From contig JAEZTA010000123.1 of the NCBI GenBank assembly GCA_023443765.1, positions 1-25,878 of the forward strand: a stretch of 25,878 nucleotides of DNA. The letters are read 5' to 3'. The translations under genes and the position numbers were made by a program. Source of the DNA: Bacteroidota bacterium. GTDB taxonomy: Bacteria > Bacteroidota > Bacteroidia > Bacteroidales > Rikenellaceae. Under the pieces are notes generated by a model. The model was not told where the DNA came from. It did no database searches and saw only the letters and a list, made by a program, of their open reading frames with translations. Below, piece by piece: positions 15,051 to 22,941 of the stretch; position 1 is the first letter of the stretch, and each line of letters begins with the position of its first letter.

Positions 15051-15070
15051 AACGGCCTGCCGTTTTTTTT
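15051..15070 (+). terminator. Intrinsic terminator after the small secreted protein gene
   Basis: AACGG and CCGTT pair around a four-base loop (CCTG), followed by eight T. The stem is short but the T run is strong. Confidence 0.7.
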
Positions 15071-15105
15071 GCCTGAAATACAAACGTTAAAATAATGAAA
15101 GAGAA

Positions 15106-15630
15106 ATGGATAAGATTAAAATTTGCGAGGCGATGTACGCCTTGCCCGGGGAGGTTGTGGTACGCCGCCGCAAATCCCTCGTAATACCTGCCGTGCTGCT
15201 TGCAGCCGGCGTGGCGATACTGGTTCTGAATCATGTTTACGGAGCTTCGATGACCAACAACCTCCGCTCGGCGGCGGTGTTCATCGGCGGTTCGCTGGCC
15301 CTGGCCGGAATGATCACGCTTGCAGCGCGTTACTTCAGCGCCGAGGGTGCACCTTACTACCGTGCCGGACGCTGCTACCTGCGTTACGACGAATATTATT
15401 TCGAGCGCACGCAGAGCAGTACGGTCGTGGACCTCATCGCGGAAGGCGACGTGCAGCGGCTGATTGCGATGCCGCACGCGCAGGTTCCGGCGATCTCCGT
15501 GGCTGTATACCGTACGCCCGACAACCGTTTTGCCGCCATGCAGGCCTTCGAGTATACCGATCTGGAATACAGGCCACTGACCCGGCTGCAGATCGTCGAC
15601 GGGCAGGAATTGCAAACGGCAAAAAACTAA
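15106..15630 (+). CDS. Two-helix membrane protein of unknown function
   Basis: The 174-residue protein is not a family I can name. A short basic N-terminus ('YALPGEVVVRRRKS') precedes two hydrophobic helices (about 24-43 and 54-75); the remaining 100 residues are soluble and probably cytoplasmic, with several aromatic residues ('YLRYDEYYFERTQ'). The start at 15106 is chosen because it begins just before the first conserved-looking segment. The stop is nine bases before the antiporter start, so the two genes form one transcription unit, and the protein could be an accessory to the transporter; this is inferred from position only. Confidence 0.78.
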   Translation: MDKIKICEAMYALPGEVVVRRRKSLVIPAVLLAAGVAILVLNHVYGASMTNNLRSAAVFIGGSLALAGMITLAARYFSAEGAPYYRAGRCYLRYDEYYFERTQSSTVVDLIAEGDVQRLIAMPHAQVPAISVAVYRTPDNRFAAMQAFEYTDLEYRPLTRLQIVDGQELQTAKN

Positions 15631-15639
15631 TTTTAAAGA

Positions 15640-17136
15640 ATGATAGACATCAGTGGTGAAAATGTAGTATTGGTCGGTGCGCTGCTGCTCTTTGTGGCGG
15701 TGATGGCCGGCAAGGTCGCTTACCGTTTCGGCGCCCCGGCGTTGTTGCTCTTCCTGGGGGTCGGCATGTTATTCGGACTGAATTTCATTTCGTACCGTTC
15801 GGTCGAAATGACGCAGTTCGTCGGTATGATCGCGCTGTGCATCATCCTCTTCACGGGTGGTATGGACACCTCCTTTCAGGAGATCAAACCCATCATCGGA
15901 CCGGGCGTCGTCCTGGCTACGGTGGGGGTGGTCATGACTGCCGTGGTGCTGGCGGGCTTCGTATGGCTCGTCGCCCCGTGGCTCAATCTGGAAATCTCCT
16001 TTACGCTGGCCCTGCTGCTGGCCTCCACGATGTCTTCGACCGACTCGGCGTCGGTTTTCTCGATCCTGCGAAGTAAGAAACAGGGTCTCAAACAGCACCT
16101 CCGGCCGTTGCTGGAGTTGGAGAGCGGCTCGAACGACCCGATGGCGTATATGCTTACGATCCTGCTGATCGGCATCATAACCAACACCTCGGGCAATGTC
16201 GGAATGGGCATGAGCATCGTCTATTTCGTGATCCAGATGGTCGTCGGTGCGCTTTCGGGCTACCTGATCGGGCGTCTGGCGGTGTGGACGATCAACAAGA
16301 TCAACCTCGCCAACCACTCGCTCTATTCGGTGCTGCTGCTGGCCTTCATCTTTTTCGCCTTCGCCTTTACGGATTTGATCAAGGGTAACGGCTACCTCGC
16401 GGTTTACCTCGCAGGTCTGGTCGTGGGTAACCATAAGCTGGCTCAGAAACGCTCGCTGACGGTCTTTTTCGACGGATTCACGTGGTTGATGCAGATCGTG
16501 ATGTTCCTCACGCTGGGTCTGTTCGTCAACAGCAACGAGTTGTTCCGCCCCGAGGTGCTGATCCTCGGCGTCGCAGTCGGCGGGTTTATGATCCTCGTGG
16601 CGCGTCCCGTCACGGTCTTCGCCTGCCTGCTGCCTTTCCGGCATTTCACGACCAAAGCGCGCCTCTACGTTTCGTGGGTGGGCCTGCGCGGCGCCGTGCC
16701 GATCCTGTTCGCCATCTACCCGATGATGTCGGGTGTCGAGCAGGCCGAGCTGCTGTTCAATGTGGTCTTCCTCTCGACGATCATCTCGCTCGTAGTGCAG
16801 GGTACGACCGTGAGCGGTATGGCCAACCTGCTGGGACTGGCCTATGAGGAGCGCGAATCGGCTTTCAACGTCGAGATGCACGAGGAGATGAAATCGGCGC
16901 TTACGGAGGTCGAGGTCAACGAAAGCCTGCTTGCCAGCGGACAGACGCTCAAGGAGATCACGCTGCCGGAAAATACGCTGGTGATGATGGTCTGCCGCGA
17001 CGGGGAGTACTTCGTGCCGCAGGGCAAAACGGAACTCAAGTTGGGCGACAAACTGCTGGTCATTTCGGACCGCAGCGAGGAACTCGAAACGACGTATAAG
17101 GATATGGGTATCGACGACGTGATGAAGCTGGGGTAG
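15640..17136 (+). CDS. CPA1-type potassium/proton antiporter with C-terminal TrkA-C domain
   Basis: The 498-residue protein is a cation/proton antiporter of the NhaP2/CvrA group. About twelve to thirteen hydrophobic segments fill residues 5-400, with the typical features 'LASTMSSTDSASVFSILR' and 'LLELESGSNDPMAYM', which hold the conserved Asp residues of the ion site in this superfamily. The C-terminal 90 residues ('LKEITLPENTLVMMVCRDGEYFVPQGK' split into strands) form a TrkA-C (RCK_C) domain that binds regulatory ligands in the cytoplasm. It should exchange K+ or Na+ for H+ across the inner membrane; which ion is used cannot be told here. It is co-transcribed with the two-helix protein and followed by a very strong terminator. 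Confidence 0.93.
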   Translation: MIDISGENVVLVGALLLFVAVMAGKVAYRFGAPALLLFLGVGMLFGLNFISYRSVEMTQFVGMIALCIILFTGGMDTSFQEIKPIIGPGVVLATVGVVMTAVVLAGFVWLVAPWLNLEISFTLALLLASTMSSTDSASVFSILRSKKQGLKQHLRPLLELESGSNDPMAYMLTILLIGIITNTSGNVGMGMSIVYFVIQMVVGALSGYLIGRLAVWTINKINLANHSLYSVLLLAFIFFAFAFTDLIKGNGYLAVYLAGLVVGNHKLAQKRSLTVFFDGFTWLMQIVMFLTLGLFVNSNELFRPEVLILGVAVGGFMILVARPVTVFACLLPFRHFTTKARLYVSWVGLRGAVPILFAIYPMMSGVEQAELLFNVVFLSTIISLVVQGTTVSGMANLLGLAYEERESAFNVEMHEEMKSALTEVEVNESLLASGQTLKEITLPENTLVMMVCRDGEYFVPQGKTELKLGDKLLVISDRSEELETTYKDMGIDDVMKLG

Positions 17137-17212
17137 CCCGGTCGTTCACTGTCTGTTAATTACGCTTCGGGTCGTGTCCCGGGGCGGCCCGTCTATCCGG
17201 CGGATATTGGTT

Positions 17213-17251
17213 GAGACCCCGGCGATTCTGTCGCCGGGGCCTCTTTTTTTT
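17213..17251 (+). terminator. Strong intrinsic terminator after the antiporter gene
   Basis: CCCCGGCGA (17217-17225) pairs with TCGCCGGGG (17231-17239) around a five-base loop, with outer GAG/CTC support, followed by eight T. It separates the antiporter unit from the glycoside module. Confidence 0.93.
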
Positions 17252-17337
17252 GCCCGGGACGCTCGCTTTTCCGGCGATTTTTCGTATCTTGAACCGGAAA
17301 AACGGGTTTATGTGTCCCGGAACCCGAATCCGGCCCT

Positions 17338-18990
17338 ATGAAACTGCTGAAACCTACATACCTGCTGCAATTATTGCTGCTGCTGTCGGCTGTGACGGTT
17401 GTTTTGTCTGCCTGTGAGGAGAACGAAACGAAGTCGCTGACAGAGCAGCTGGACCATATGATCGCCAACCGGCACATCTACGACTGCGAAAAGGAGCGGC
17501 GGATCACCGACCTGCGTCACCTGCTGAGCGTGAGCGGCCTGACCCCCGAGCAGGAGTATGAGATCAACGACAAGTTGTTCGCGGAATTTCACAAATACAA
17601 ACTCGATTCGGCCATCCGCTACATGGAGCGCAACGTCGTCCTTGCCCGCCGGCTGGGCGACCGCCGCAATGCCTGTATCTCGGGCATCCGCCTGGCGGAG
17701 CTCTATTCGTCGACGGGTATGTCCATCGAGGCAAAGCGGATGCTGGACTCGATCGACCGTCGTTCGGTCGCCGGCGACCTGCTGGCGGTCTATTACAAGG
17801 CTTACAACCGATTTTACCAGCAATATGTGGCCTTCAGCGGGCAGAAGCATTTCCGCGAGCTGGAGGAGCGTTACCAGGATTCGGTGATCATGACGGCCGA
17901 TACGGCTTCGGTGCGTTACAAACTCGACCTGCTGTACCAGATGAGCCGCCGCGACCAGTCGCATGAAATGGAGGTCCTGCTGTTGGGTTTCCTGGGCAGC
18001 CTCGAAGCCGATTCGCAGGTCTATGCCGAGTGCGCCTATGCGGTGGGCAGTTTCTACCGCCGCCGCGGGGACGACTGGCTGGCGCGTAAGTACTACATGA
18101 TTTCGGCGATGACCGACATCAAGAACGCCACGAAGGAGAACGCGGCCTTTCAGGCGCTGGCGACGCTCTATTACCGCCACGACGACCTTTTCCGGGCGTT
18201 CAAATACACGCAGGCGGCTGTCGAGGACGCCCTTTTCAGCAACGTGCAGTTCCGCACGGTGCAGATGTCGGAACTTTACTCGATCATCATTGCGTCGCAC
18301 CAGGCCAAGGAGTCGAAGATCAAACACAAACTGCAACACTACCTCGTGCTGATCAGTGTGCTGTCGGTGGTCCTGGTCCTGCTGTTCGTCTACCTCTACA
18401 AGCAGCTCCGGAGGGTCAACCGCATCAAGGAGGAACTTTCGGACACCAACGAAAAACTGGCCCGCCTCAACGAGGAACTGGGCGAAAAGAACGAACAGTT
18501 GTCCGACTCCAACGTCGTCAAGGTGCAGTATATCGCGCGTTTCTTCGACCTCTGTTCGATGTATATCGACAAGATGGACGATTACCGCAAGTCGCTGAAG
18601 AAACTGGCCCAGGACCGGAAGTTCGAAGACCTGTACAAACGGCTGAAGTCGACTTCGATGCTCGAAGAGGAGCAGGAGGAGCTCTACAAGAATTTCGACG
18701 CCATTTTCCTGAATCTCTATCCGTCGTTCGTCGAGGACTTCAACGCCCTCCTGACCGAGGACGAACGGATCGTGCTCAAGCAGGAGGACCTGCTGAACAA
18801 GGAGCTTCGGATTTACGCCCTGCTGCGCCTCGGCATTACCGACAGCGTGAAGATCGCTTCGTTCCTGCGCTGTTCGCTGTCGACCGTCTATAACTACCGG
18901 ACCAAGGTGCGCAACAAGGCCGCCATTTCGCGCGAAGAGTTCGAAAAAAAGGTCATGAAGATCGGTACAGCGCATAAAACGGACGGCTGA
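17338..18990 (+). CDS. Membrane-spanning TPR/HTH regulator (DUF6377-type)
   Basis: The 550-residue protein has an N-terminal signal with a lipobox-like LSAC (C26), a helical periplasmic sensor region of TPR-like repeats (about 60-325), one membrane helix (about 335-356), a charged coiled coil (about 362-400) and a C-terminal helix-turn-helix ('GITDSVKIASFLRCSLSTVYNYR', about 494-520, shown here only as a landmark). Regulators of this design in Bacteroidetes (DUF6377) sense envelope signals and act on nearby carbohydrate genes. If C26 is lipidated, the protein is held in the membrane at two places. From memory it matches the BT2160 position next to the BT2159-BT2156 genes. A weak promoter-like TATCTTGA lies at 17285-17292. 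No terminator follows, but the next promoter is separate. Confidence 0.88.
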   Translation: MKLLKPTYLLQLLLLLSAVTVVLSACEENETKSLTEQLDHMIANRHIYDCEKERRITDLRHLLSVSGLTPEQEYEINDKLFAEFHKYKLDSAIRYMERNVVLARRLGDRRNACISGIRLAELYSSTGMSIEAKRMLDSIDRRSVAGDLLAVYYKAYNRFYQQYVAFSGQKHFRELEERYQDSVIMTADTASVRYKLDLLYQMSRRDQSHEMEVLLLGFLGSLEADSQVYAECAYAVGSFYRRRGDDWLARKYYMISAMTDIKNATKENAAFQALATLYYRHDDLFRAFKYTQAAVEDALFSNVQFRTVQMSELYSIIIASHQAKESKIKHKLQHYLVLISVLSVVLVLLFVYLYKQLRRVNRIKEELSDTNEKLARLNEELGEKNEQLSDSNVVKVQYIARFFDLCSMYIDKMDDYRKSLKKLAQDRKFEDLYKRLKSTSMLEEEQEELYKNFDAIFLNLYPSFVEDFNALLTEDERIVLKQEDLLNKELRIYALLRLGITDSVKIASFLRCSLSTVYNYRTKVRNKAAISREEFEKKVMKIGTAHKTDG

Positions 18991-19004
18991 TTCATTCCAG
19001 ATTG

Positions 19005-19097
19005 TCTACATTTTTCGGATGATTTTAAAATGTAATAAATTGGTAATTAATTATATGGGTCAAATTGGGTTCTACATTTTCCGATTCAGTTTTAAAA
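19005..19097 (+). promoter_or_regulatory. Pair of near-direct repeats, candidate operator
   Basis: TCTACATTTTTCGGATGATT followed by TTAAAA (19005-19030) is repeated in altered form at 19071-19097 (TCTACATTTTCCGATTCAGT followed by TTTAAAA). The starts are 66 bases apart, close to six helical turns. The second copy ends at the expected -33 region of the downstream promoter. The region is AT-rich and lies between the regulator gene and the first oxidoreductase gene. Confidence 0.55.
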
Positions 19098-19114
19098 CCG
19101 ATGCCTATTCGGGT

Positions 19115-19122
19115 TAATTTTG
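19115..19122 (+). promoter_or_regulatory. -7 box of the oxidoreductase-Tat operon
   Basis: TAATTTTG on the plus strand matches TAnnTTTG. Transcription would begin near 19130, leaving a leader of about 80 bases to the preferred start at 19213. Confidence 0.7.
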
Positions 19123-19212
19123 TAATCGGCGCGGTGCACCTGCCGGTTTTACCATCCGCAAACAGCCGCCGCGATGTTGAACCTACTTTTAACCGACCTT
19201 ATTGACTACACA

Positions 19213-20286
19213 ATGAATCCTGTAAAAGTTGGCCTTATCGGCTTCGGCAGAATGGGAGGTTTCTACCTCGAACAGATGCAGAAAAGCGGCAAATGGGACG
19301 TGGCCTACATTTGCGATGTCTGCGCTGAATCGCGGGAACTGGCGCGCAGGCTGGCTCCCGGTGCGAAGGTGATCGACGACGAGCAGGTTATCTTCGATGA
19401 TCCCGAAGTGCAGGTCGTGGGGCTTTTCGCCCTCGCCGACTCGCGCAAACTGCAGATCGAAAAGGCTTTTGCGGCAGGCAAGCATGTCATCGCCGAAAAA
19501 CCCATCTCCGATAGTATCGAAAACGAATGGCAGGCCGTGGAGCTGGCTGAAAATACGTCGCTCTTCTCGACGGTCAACCTCTACCTGCGTAATTCCTGGT
19601 ACCACAATACGATCAAAGATTTCATCGCCCAGGGCGAGATCGGCGAACTGGCCATCGTGCGGGTTTGCCACATGACGCCCGGACTGGCTCCCGGCGAGGG
19701 CCACGAGTACGAGGGCCCCTCGTTCCACGACTGCGGCATGCACTACGTGGACATTGCGCGCTGGTATGCCGGATCGGAATTCAAGACGTGGAACGCCCAG
19801 GCCGTGCGGATGTGGAACTACAAGGACCCGTGGTGGCTGCAATGCCACGGCACGTTCGAAAACGGCGTGGTGTTCGACATCACGCAGGGGCATGTCTACG
19901 GCCAGCTTGCCGAGACGCAGACCCACAACTCCTATGTGGACATCATCGGGACGAAGGGTATCGCCCGCATGACCCACGACTTCAAAACCGCCATCGTCGA
20001 ACTGCACGGCGTGACGCAGACCCACCGCATCATCCAGCCCTACGGCGGCAAGAATATCGACGTGCTGTGCAAGCTCTTCGCCGAGTCGATCGAGACGGGC
20101 TGCCGCAGCGAGGCGCTCCCGGAGTTCCGCGACGCGGCGATCGCTTCGGAGTACGCCTGGCGGTTTTTGCAGGATGCGCAGGGGCACGACCTCCCGGCCA
20201 TCGGCGAACTGGAGACCCTGCAACAGATCCGCGAACGCCGCCGGACGATGAAGAACGGCTACGGATTGCTTCGTAAACACGCATAA
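19213..20286 (+). CDS. Gfo/Idh/MocA-family oxidoreductase, cytoplasmic
   Basis: This 357-residue NAD(P)-dependent sugar oxidoreductase has the Rossmann motif GFGRMG (10-15), an acidic residue after the second strand (D35, favouring NAD), the EKP motif with catalytic Lys K96, and the D173/H177 pair in HDCGMHYVD, the usual active-site layout of the family. No signal peptide is present. The start at 19213 (MNPVKVGLIGFG) is preferred to the ATG at 19174, which adds 13 residues before the first strand. It is the first gene of the operon. In the related B. theta cluster (memory, not checked) the equivalent protein is thought to handle 3-keto sugars, so this one probably oxidises or reduces C3 of a sugar after uptake. 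Confidence 0.93.
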   Translation: MNPVKVGLIGFGRMGGFYLEQMQKSGKWDVAYICDVCAESRELARRLAPGAKVIDDEQVIFDDPEVQVVGLFALADSRKLQIEKAFAAGKHVIAEKPISDSIENEWQAVELAENTSLFSTVNLYLRNSWYHNTIKDFIAQGEIGELAIVRVCHMTPGLAPGEGHEYEGPSFHDCGMHYVDIARWYAGSEFKTWNAQAVRMWNYKDPWWLQCHGTFENGVVFDITQGHVYGQLAETQTHNSYVDIIGTKGIARMTHDFKTAIVELHGVTQTHRIIQPYGGKNIDVLCKLFAESIETGCRSEALPEFRDAAIASEYAWRFLQDAQGHDLPAIGELETLQQIRERRRTMKNGYGLLRKHA

Positions 20287-20315
20287 TTACATATAACCTT
20301 AAAACTACCTGAACT

Positions 20316-20480
20316 ATGAATCATCTGTTATTTATCGGCATGGGACAAATTGTCATTATTGCCATAGTCGTGCTGCTGCTGTTCGGCGGTACGAAGATTC
20401 CGGAACTGATGAAGGGCCTCGGCAAGGGCTACAAGATTTTCAAGGATGAGGTCGACAACATCGAAAAGAACATCAAATAA
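20316..20480 (+). CDS. tatA: Twin-arginine translocase subunit TatA
   Basis: This 54-residue protein is a classic TatA: a short N-terminal membrane helix (about 9-23, GQIVIIAIVVLLLFGG), the conserved FGGTKIPELMKGLGKG hinge and amphipathic helix, and a short charged tail. TatA forms the size-variable pore that lets folded proteins cross the inner membrane after TatC has bound the twin-arginine signal. It lies 29 bases after the first oxidoreductase and 36 bases before the Tat-signal oxidoreductase. No TatB is seen, consistent with a minimal TatAC system in which TatA does both jobs. Confidence 0.96.
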   Translation: MNHLLFIGMGQIVIIAIVVLLLFGGTKIPELMKGLGKGYKIFKDEVDNIEKNIK

Positions 20481-20516
20481 CCTCAATACTAACTTAAATT
20501 TAAACCTCGAGAAACG

Positions 20517-21989
20517 ATGGCAAAAGAAATGTCAAGAAGAACGTTCCTGAAGCAGGGAGCGGCTGCCGCGATCGGCTTAGCGGTCGTACCCAGCACGGTT
20601 CTGGGTAAGAAGTTCGGATACACGGCCCCCAGCGACAAGCTCAACATCCTGGGCGTCGGCGTCGGCGGTCGCGGCGCTTCGGTGCTGAAGGGTCTGGAGA
20701 GCCAGAACATCATCGGCCTTTGCGATGTCGACTGGAAATATGCCGACCATGTTTTCCAGCGTTATCCTGCGGCCAAAAAGTTCAACGACTACCGCAAGAT
20801 GTACGACGAGATGCTCAAGTCGGCCGATGCCGTGATGGTCGCTACCGCGGACCACACGCACGCTCTCATCGCCGCTGACGCGATGACCGCCGGCAAGCAC
20901 GTTTACGTCGAGAAACCCCTTACGCATACGGTTTACGAGTCGCGCCTGCTGACCAAGCTGGCCGACAAGTACAAGGTAGCTACGCAGATGGGTAACCAGG
21001 GCGCTTCGGCCGAAGGCGTCCGCAAGGTCTGCGAATGGATCTGGAACGGCGAAATCGGCGAGGTTACCCGCGTGGACACCTTCACCGACCGTCCCATCTG
21101 GCCGCAGGGACTGGCACGTCCCGAGGAGGATATGCGCATTCCCAAGACGATGAACTGGGATTCGTTTATCGGCCCGGCTCCTTATCGTCCCTACAATGCG
21201 GCTTACACGCCGTGGAACTTCCGCGGATGGTGGGATTTCGGAACCGGCGCATTGGGCGACATGGCCTGCCACATCCTGCATCCCGTATTCAAGGGTCTGA
21301 AACTGGGTTATCCGACCAGGGTCGAAGGCAGCTCGACGCTGCTGCTGAACGAGTCGGCTCCCTCGGCGCAGCGCGTGAAGTTCATTTTCCCGGCCCGCGA
21401 CAACATGCCGAAGGTGGCTATGCCCGAAGTCGAGGTGCATTGGTACGACGGCGGCCTGATGCCGGAGCGCCCCGCAGGGCTTCCCGCAGGCAAGGACCTG
21501 AACGTGAGCGGCGGCGCCGCCATCTTCTACGGTACGAAGGATACGCTGATCTGCGGCTGCTACGGCAAGGATCCCTACCTGGTTTCGGGTCGTGTTCCCG
21601 AGGCTCCGAAGGTGCTGCGCGAGATCACCGAGTCGCACCAGATGGACTGGGTACGTGCCTGCAAGGAGGATGCCGACGACCGTGTACTCTCCGCATCGGA
21701 CTTCAGCGAAGCCGGACCGTTCAATGAAATGGTCGTCATGGGTGTGCTGGCAGTCCGCCTGCAGGGCCTCAACCAGGTGCTGGAGTGGGACGGACCGAAC
21801 ATGCGTTTCACGAACATTCCGGACGACGCTACGATCAAGACGGTCATCAAGGACGGTTTCCACATCAAGGACGGACACCCGACCTTCGACAAGACCTGGA
21901 CCGATCCCGTGAACGCCCAGCAGTTCGCTCAGGAACTTATCAAACACAACTACCGCGAAGGTTGGGCGCTTCCCGACATGCCGCGTTAA
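20517..21989 (+). CDS. Gfo/Idh/MocA-family oxidoreductase with Tat signal, exported
   Basis: The 490-residue protein opens with MAKEMSRRTFLKQ: the twin-arginine motif SRRTFLK (6-12), a mild hydrophobic stretch and a cleavage region near residue 30. The mature part has the Rossmann motif GVGGRG (48-53), VADHTH-like and EKP (132-134, K133) active-site segments, and 'WWDFGTGALGDMACHILHPVF' with the catalytic histidine region. Tat export fits an enzyme that must bind its nicotinamide cofactor before crossing the membrane, as known for Zymomonas glucose-fructose oxidoreductase. By comparison with the BT2158-type enzyme (memory) it probably oxidises glycosides at C3 in the periplasm. The gene is enclosed by tatA and tatC. 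Confidence 0.94.
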   Translation: MAKEMSRRTFLKQGAAAAIGLAVVPSTVLGKKFGYTAPSDKLNILGVGVGGRGASVLKGLESQNIIGLCDVDWKYADHVFQRYPAAKKFNDYRKMYDEMLKSADAVMVATADHTHALIAADAMTAGKHVYVEKPLTHTVYESRLLTKLADKYKVATQMGNQGASAEGVRKVCEWIWNGEIGEVTRVDTFTDRPIWPQGLARPEEDMRIPKTMNWDSFIGPAPYRPYNAAYTPWNFRGWWDFGTGALGDMACHILHPVFKGLKLGYPTRVEGSSTLLLNESAPSAQRVKFIFPARDNMPKVAMPEVEVHWYDGGLMPERPAGLPAGKDLNVSGGAAIFYGTKDTLICGCYGKDPYLVSGRVPEAPKVLREITESHQMDWVRACKEDADDRVLSASDFSEAGPFNEMVVMGVLAVRLQGLNQVLEWDGPNMRFTNIPDDATIKTVIKDGFHIKDGHPTFDKTWTDPVNAQQFAQELIKHNYREGWALPDMPR

Positions 21990-22047
21990 TCCCGTGCTGA
22001 GAAAGCGCGAAACGAATTTACGATAATTTAAAAAAACAGAAAGAATA

Positions 22048-22929
22048 ATGAAAAAGATCCTTTTGTATTCAGCATGCGCCGCTCTGACGGCAACGATGGC
22101 TGCCTGTGGCGGCCCGGGCGGAAAAGCCAAGACGGCCGACGATAAGACGGCTGACGCCAAAGCCGAGAAGAAAGCTGTTCCGGAATATACGGTCGTGAAC
22201 AACGCACAGGTGGACCTCGCCTCGTTCCCGCAGGACAAGGACGGCTACTACGTGATTTTCGACGGCAAGACGCTCAACGGCTGGCGCGGCTACGGCAAGG
22301 ACAAGGCGCCTTCGCGCTGGACGGTCGACAACGGAGCCATTAAGTTCAACGGCTCGGGCGGCGGCGAAGCGCAGACCGGCGAGGGCGGCGACCTGATTTT
22401 CGCCAAGAAATTCAAGAACTTCGAACTTGAAATGGAGTGGAAGGTTTCGAAGGGCGGTAACTCGGGTATTTTCTACCTGGCCCAGGAGGTTACGACCCAG
22501 AAGGACGGTAAAACCAAGTACGAGCCGATCTATATTTCGTCCCCCGAGTATCAGGTGCTCGACAACGCGAACCATCCCGACGCCAAGCTGGGCGTGGACG
22601 GCAACCGCATGTCGGCGTCGCTCTACGACATGATCCCCGCCGTTCCGCAGAACCAGAAGCCTTTCGGCGAGTGGAACAAGGCCAAGATCATGGTTTACAA
22701 AGGCACGGTCGTACACGGCCAGAACGATAAGAACGTGGTCGAGTACCACCTGTGGACTCCCCAGTGGACCGAGATGCTGGAGAACAGCAAGTTCAGCCCC
22801 GAGAAGTGGCCCCTGGCATTCGAACTGCTCAACAACTGCGGCGGCGAGAATCACGAAGGCTATATCGGCCTGCAGGACCACGGCGACGACGTTTGGTTCC
22901 GCAACATCCGTGTCAAAGTGCTCGACTAA
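22048..22929 (+). CDS. DUF1080 / 3-keto-disaccharide hydrolase family lipoprotein
   Basis: The 293-residue protein has a signal peptide with C20 in TMAAC, so it is a likely lipoprotein, then a flexible Lys/Ala/Asp-rich tether (about 21-45). The rest is one DUF1080 (3-keto-disaccharide hydrolase) jelly-roll domain, with 'DGKTLNGWRGYG', 'GGDLIFAKKFKNFELEMEWK', 'GGNSGIFYLAQE', 'PEYQVLDNANHPD' and 'GYIGLQDHGDDVWFRNI' in family order. Family members cleave the bond next to a 3-keto sugar by elimination and hydration. It follows the Tat-exported oxidoreductase by 58 bases, which places supply and use of the 3-keto glycoside side by side in the envelope. Confidence 0.93.
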   Translation: MKKILLYSACAALTATMAACGGPGGKAKTADDKTADAKAEKKAVPEYTVVNNAQVDLASFPQDKDGYYVIFDGKTLNGWRGYGKDKAPSRWTVDNGAIKFNGSGGGEAQTGEGGDLIFAKKFKNFELEMEWKVSKGGNSGIFYLAQEVTTQKDGKTKYEPIYISSPEYQVLDNANHPDAKLGVDGNRMSASLYDMIPAVPQNQKPFGEWNKAKIMVYKGTVVHGQNDKNVVEYHLWTPQWTEMLENSKFSPEKWPLAFELLNNCGGENHEGYIGLQDHGDDVWFRNIRVKVLD

Positions 22930-22941
22930 GGTCCTGTTGAC

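Noticed and set aside
17371..20280. Long minus-strand frames opposite the regulator (534 residues) and the first oxidoreductase (363 residues)
   Set aside because: Same mirror effect; the plus-strand proteins have family motifs, the antisense ones do not, and no promoter is seen for them.
20577..22238. Minus-strand open frame of 553 residues opposite the Tat-signal oxidoreductase and DUF1080 genes
   Set aside because: It crosses two clear plus-strand genes and an intergenic gap, and its translation has no domain features; it is explained by strong codon bias in the real genes.
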